Below are positions 59,328-64,000 of a stretch of 64,000 bases of DNA, in pieces (within the stretch, counting starts at the first letter, position 1; the number at the start of each line of letters is the position of its first letter). Below the pieces are notes generated by a model. It made no database searches, had not been told where the DNA came from, and saw only the letters and a program-made list of their open reading frames with translations. Source of the stretch: Harmonia axyridis (Eukaryota > Arthropoda > Insecta > Coleoptera > Coccinellidae). The stretch covers positions 53,932,852 through 53,996,851 of the forward strand of contig NC_059503.1 in NCBI RefSeq assembly GCF_914767665.1, written 5' to 3'. The position numbers and the translations under genes were made by a program.

Positions 59328-60884
59328 AAATAAAGCATTTTCAGTCATTCGTGAAATAACCTGTATAAGTTTAAATTCTGTTAGAGGAAGGTATAAATGG
59401 AACCTTTTTGATGCATTTGGAACTTCTATAATCCATTCAAACCCTTCAATCCGACAAACGTAGATATCGATTCATCCCATTATTACAGCAACGAAGTAAT
59501 CTTGAGGTAGGTAATCTATGAATTGCGTTCCACCAACTTGAAATTCAGCGATAAGAAAATCGTTTTGATCGGAATCCACTCAACACAAATGGACTCAAAA
59601 GTGGGTAGACACGATACGGTATTTCTTCAACTGTTGTTGAGATCAGTCAAGTTTGACACGAAGCAATCCTAACGTAATTAGATTGTTTCATTACGTAACT
59701 GAAAACGCAATTATCAGATGAGGAAAACCTCTTCTTCCAGAGAAAATCCTTTGATAGATCTTTGTGAAGTCGACCAAAATTGAAAAAAGTTCATGTAGTG
59801 ATTTTCGTTACCAGAAGTAATTTTTTATTTCAAAGTTTGGAAACAAGTCATTGATTCAACAATTATATTCACATTCCTCGTGGAAAAAATTCAAATAAAT
59901 TATTTCATATGTCCGTTTTTATTAACAAAATGTATGAATATATTAATTTAAAAATCATTTCTTCCATTGGGAAATAATGTGGACATAAGAAGTTTAATCT
60001 CTGCAGAAATATAATTATATTTAAACGACATAAGCTACATCTCCATTGTGTAACAAGGTCGTGGCTGTTAAGCATGAAGAACATACGCTTTATATTTGTC
60101 AATTTTTTGTCGATTGTATATCATTCTCAAGATTAAATATACTTTATCAGTTTGTAGACAGCAGATTAACTGAAGTGGTCGAAAGAGTTATTAAAATTTC
60201 ATGGATCTTCTAGTGAATACTGAATTGAACATATTAAAACCATTAGTGTCTTACAAACGGTTAATGTTTCATAACTTATTTTGCGAGTATTCATATTGAA
60301 GAATATCAACCAATTAATTTTTTCGAACCTTATCATAATTCTGGAATCATAAAGGAGAAATAGTTACATACTGTATATGAGAGTTTTATGTTTGGTTTTA
60401 TTCCAATCCAAAAGTTCGTTATGAAACCCCACAAATATATTCGAAAAGAAGAATCAATGCCAAGTTTCAATATATTTATGTGCCAAATATTTTAAGTGAA
60501 GCTATTGACAATCGATGTATTTTTCATGGAAAATCAGTGTCAAAGGAAGCACTTTGTCTTTAAATTGATGAGTAATAAAAAAACTCTGTTGTTAGAGTTG
60601 ATAGTTTGAAATACCTATTTGATCGCAATATAGTACACAGTACCTAGTTTCGTACAGTAAGGTTTGGCAATTCATCACGAATGGTTAAACGCTAGAGCAA
60701 AGTTTCCAAATTGTGGAAATTCACTTGGAAAAAAATAAATCTGTTCGCGAAATTCATAGAGTACTTTATCCTTTTCATTGTAAATATAAATAGCCTAGTG
60801 ATAAAGCAATTCTTACAGTTATTGATCGCTTTCGCAATAATTTTACTGTTCTCTATTCAAAACCATCACAACAACAAGTCAAAG
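59328..60884. other. No feature recognised
   Basis: About 1.5 kb of AT-rich sequence between two transposon copies; no supported frame, RNA gene or repeat. Confidence 0.4.
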
Positions 60885-61449
60885 AAATGTGCGTACCGAA
60901 GAGAATATTGCTGCTGTAGCACAAAGTGTTGAATATGACGCCGAAATGTCGATGCATCGCCGTTCTCAACTTGTTAGCCCTTTATCCAGGCAAATTTCAC
61001 GTGAAAATCTTACCTATAAAATACAGCTCCTGCAAGAATTAAAGCCAAATGATCATCAGGTACGACACATTTTTGCTGATTGGGCTAATTTGAAACTGGC
61101 CACAGAATACAGATGAACTTTTTTACCGAAAAATTGTGTAATGGAGCTCATTTATGGTTGAATGGCTTCGTGAATAAGCAATATTGCCATATATGAAACA
61201 AAGACAATCATTAAGCCATTAACAAATCACCATTATATCCATTAAAATTGACTGTTTGATGCGATTTACACGCTGGCGGCATCGTCGGTTCTTATTTCTT
61301 TCGAAAATAAGAAAAAGCTGCGGTTAGGGTGAATGACAAGCATTATCGAGCCACGCTAACTGATTTTTGTTTCCAAAAATTAATCAGCTAAAGACGGCGC
61401 TAATTGCCATACAGCGCGCTAAACGCTTCTCGATTACTTTTCATGGGGC
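60885..61449 (+). mobile_element. Decayed Tc1/mariner transposase
   Basis: Plus-strand fragments in several frames: VRTEENIAAVAQSVEYDAEM, YKIQLLQELKPNDHQVRHIF, LNGFVNKQYCHI and HAGGIVGSYFF. They line up in order with the transposase at 56914-55985 (QELKPNDHQVRRRF, LNGYVNKQNCRIW, WAGGIIGPYFF). Stops are frequent. It is cut off on the right by the Tc1-like element that starts at 61450. Confidence 0.75.
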
Positions 61450-62813
61450 TAACTGACAAAGATACTGCAAAATCCAGAAGGAGCTGTTTAAATTAATTTT
61501 TTTTTTCTTTGTAAAACATAGATAGTACCCCTAGCGAAAAGTAGGTGATTGAAATTTGAAGGAAGAAAGGAAGGGTTTGCAATTTTTTTCAATAAATTTG
61601 TTGAAAATGTGTTTACCCACCGTGATTATCTATGCACTCCCCAACACGTCTCAGCATTGATGCAATAAGATGGTTTTATTTCTTCTTGAAGGATATCAAG
61701 ATATCAAGGATATCATCCCAAGCTATCTGTACTTCAGGTCTCAGAACCGCCAAAGTCCGTGGGCGCTGGGGTAAATGTCCAAGGCTTCTACCGGTGATGT
61801 CCCAAACATGCTCTATGGGCGAAAGATCAGGGGATCTGGGCTGCCATGGCAAAAGATTCACATGGGTCGCTTCGAAAAAGTTTAAACTAACTCTGGCAAC
61901 ATGAAGTATGGTATTATCACTATTTCTTGAAGGTCCCCAGCACTGTCATGTAACCTCGAATAAAAACTGAAGGTGACCTACTTGCATTTGCAATAGCACC
62001 CCATACCATATGTCTGGTGTTTATGACGCTCAACATCAAACTGAGGTTCACGTCTTTCTCCCCGACGTTGTATAATCCTTCTTTGGGCATCCTGTGCACC
62101 GAAGTAGAGTCGAGATTCATCAGAAAAGATGACCTGATGCCATTCCACATTGCAATGTTGACGTTCTTTGCACCATTGTAATCGATGCCGGCGATGCTCA
62201 ACCGTCAGAGGTACCACAAGATGAGGTCAATAATGCTGCAGTCCAAAAGAGCCTATCCGGCGTTAAGCCGTTCGGACAGTTACAGGATGGCCTTGCTCTT
62301 ATAACCACTCATCAGCCAAAGTTCGAGTTATTGCAAATTGGTCTCCAATGGCCATAAGTCTTAGACGTCGATCTTGAACTTCAATTGTGCCCCTTCGACA
62401 TCCGGTGCCTACCCTTCTTCGATTTTGGGCATTATCAAACCACGCTTGACAACATCTCATAACACTAGTGGGATTTCTGTTCGTACCGTTAGCGAATTCT
62501 CGAAATGACAACCCCGCCTCCCGTAGACCAATAATTCGACATCTCTCAAATTAACTTAGCTGGCGATAAATCCCGCGTACACGTGCTCTAGGCATTTTAA
62601 CAACAACTAAACATCGATTTTGGATCTCCTCGAACATCTGATCTGTTGTAAAATTCAAAAAAACTTGCAAAAAACGAATACAATATTTAGATAACAAAAA
62701 TTGTTTACATGAAAAAACCGATTCTCTCGATTCTCGATTTTTTCTCCAAATTCATTAAATAAAACAAAAATTCAAACAGCTCCTTCTGGGTGTTGCAGTT
62801 TCTTTGTCAGTTA
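61450..62813 (-). mobile_element. Tc1-like element with clear terminal repeats, decayed transposase
   Basis: Inverted ends of about 38 bp, beginning ACTGACAAAGATACTGCAAA and, on the other side, ACTGACAAAGAAACTGCAAC, lie next to TA on both sides. Minus-strand transposase parts: SFREFANGTNRNPTSVMRCC and DNAQNRRRVGTGCRRGT (DNA binding), NVEWHQVIFSDESRLYFGAQ (first Asp) and LPWQPRSPDLSPIEHVWDI (last block). Frames are shifted between them. It appears to have inserted into the older transposase remnant on its left. Confidence 0.88.
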
Positions 62814-63655
62814 GTATATCTACCTATTATAATTAAAATTCATTCCAACATTTTTTCAGTCTTGTATTATTATTTCAAGTTCTCTTGAATTAACACCCGT
62901 TAGATCTACATTCAATTCGATCAAATTAAAAAGTTGGTGCAATAACTGGAAAAATTCTGAAGCCGTCTGCTCTCACAAATCGATTTCTTCACGAAAATAT
63001 TTGAAAGAAAAATTTTGGAAGAAACCTTCGAAAACATTAAAGTCAATAACATAGAATATAATGTTTATGTTGTCAAAAAGTGAAGATTATTTCTCGGTGT
63101 AACGCTTCCAACGTCGCTGAGTATAGCTTGCGATCAAAATTGATTAACCTTATATGTATTTATCGGATTCAACTCAACTGTAGAAATTGCAAATGGAAAA
63201 ATCTTAATCGAAATTACTTGGATTAATATGTTCATGGTTCCTTATGGAAGGTCAGGTTGCAACCGAAAGGAATACGATGAATCTATTTGTAAAGCTTTCC
63301 TTATTTCGCCTTCATGCCTTAAATCTTATCGTGACTGACATGGAACGATTGATAATTTCATGAACGAATCCAAACTCATTTAATATTAATGCATTACCTT
63401 TACCATAAACTTGCACACTGTCCAGATCTAAATAGACTCCGTGGAATTAGATATTCGAAATATACTGCTAAATAAGTTAAGGAAGACATTTTTAGGGTTT
63501 TTCAAGAGTTTCAATTTTTTTTTATCAATGTTCTTAATATGTGAAATCCAAAGGTTTACTCATTTATCTAACTCATTCTTTTGTCCATTTGTATCACAGT
63601 TTCAGGTGAAAACTTATTTGTAATGAATCAATTCAAAAAATTGAAAAATGAAGTT
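62814..63655. other. No feature recognised
   Basis: AT-rich spacer between two Tc1-like copies without a recognisable frame. Confidence 0.4.
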
Positions 63656-63659
63656 CATT

Positions 63660-64000
63660 GAGGCGTAGGGCCTCCTCGAGCATAAATCACAGTCTCAATA
63701 ACGCCTTTACATATTTTCGATCACATTGTTGAATTAGCCTTGATCAAACCCCATCTGAGTTTTTGAAGTGTATATAAAATTGGCTGATGAACATCCGAAG
63801 CTCTTTGTAGCTGATCCCAAGCGTACTCAATGAGTTTGAGGTCTGGCGACCGAGGCGGCTGGGCCAAATGCGGAATACCATGGATTTCCAGAGGTTCATC
63901 ACCAAAGGAAGGATAGGTCCATACCCAAACATGTCGACTATTCGAAAATACAGACCTCCATTGATCGTTCCAATTCACGTGCTCATTGGCCCATTTCAAT
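63660..64000 (-). mobile_element. Tc1-like transposase, C-terminal part, runs off the window
   Basis: The minus-strand frame 63999-63721 encodes AQPPRSPDLKLIEYAWDQLQ, the last catalytic block and helix of Tc1 transposases (PRSPDLNPIEH.WD), preceded by SRHVWVWTYPSFGDEPL. It ends at a stop near 63721. The rest of the element lies beyond the window edge. Confidence 0.75.

Noticed and set aside
1..64000. CRISPR arrays, operons, tRNA or rRNA genes
   Set aside because: No regularly spaced repeats, cloverleaf or rRNA signature was seen, and the spliced genes show that this is eukaryotic nuclear DNA.

Overview
The window looks like insect nuclear DNA, possibly from a beetle (the order is only a guess). 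It is AT-rich, has short GT-AG introns, and carries many Tc1/mariner-type transposons and broken non-LTR retrotransposons. The dominant content is a head-to-tail pair of complete-looking apolipophorin II/I precursor genes, the large lipid transfer proteins that form the scaffold of insect haemolymph lipophorin.

Copy 1 (about 824-23742, + strand) enters the window inside intron 1; its signal-peptide exon is not visible. I could follow 32 exons with open frames and GT-AG borders to the stop. Copy 2 (29835-46977, + strand) is complete: a TATA box and initiator, a signal-peptide exon, 32 exons summing to 10,050 nt (3,349 residues plus stop) and polyadenylation signals. Both copies keep the family layout: N-terminal vitellogenin-like lipid transfer module, an RARR furin-type site at residue 716-719 that would yield apoLp-II and apoLp-I, a long beta-rich lipid-binding middle, amphipathic helical segments, and a von Willebrand type D domain near the C terminus. 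Most exon lengths match to the base, so the pair arose by DNA-level tandem duplication. The proteins have clearly diverged and three introns are present in only one copy.

The introns of copy 1 have been invaded by mariner, Tc1/mariner, LINE and palindromic elements. Apart from its 3.4 kb first intron and one LINE insertion, copy 2 is compact. The spacer between the copies (23.9-29.8 kb) has an internally deleted Tc1/mariner element, transposase remnants and a near-perfect 81-bp inverted repeat.

Downstream on the minus strand (47.4-51.1 kb) lies the 3' part of an unrecognised gene with a hydrophobic segment and a long Ser/Asn-rich tail. From 51.2 kb to the end the window is almost entirely transposon debris: a LINE 3' end, nested non-autonomous repeats, a Tc1 element split by a Jockey-like fragment, a nearly full Tc1/mariner element flanked by 48-bp direct repeats, a decayed mariner, a Tc1 element with clear terminal repeats, and the edge of another transposase. 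I saw no rRNA, tRNA or CRISPR array.
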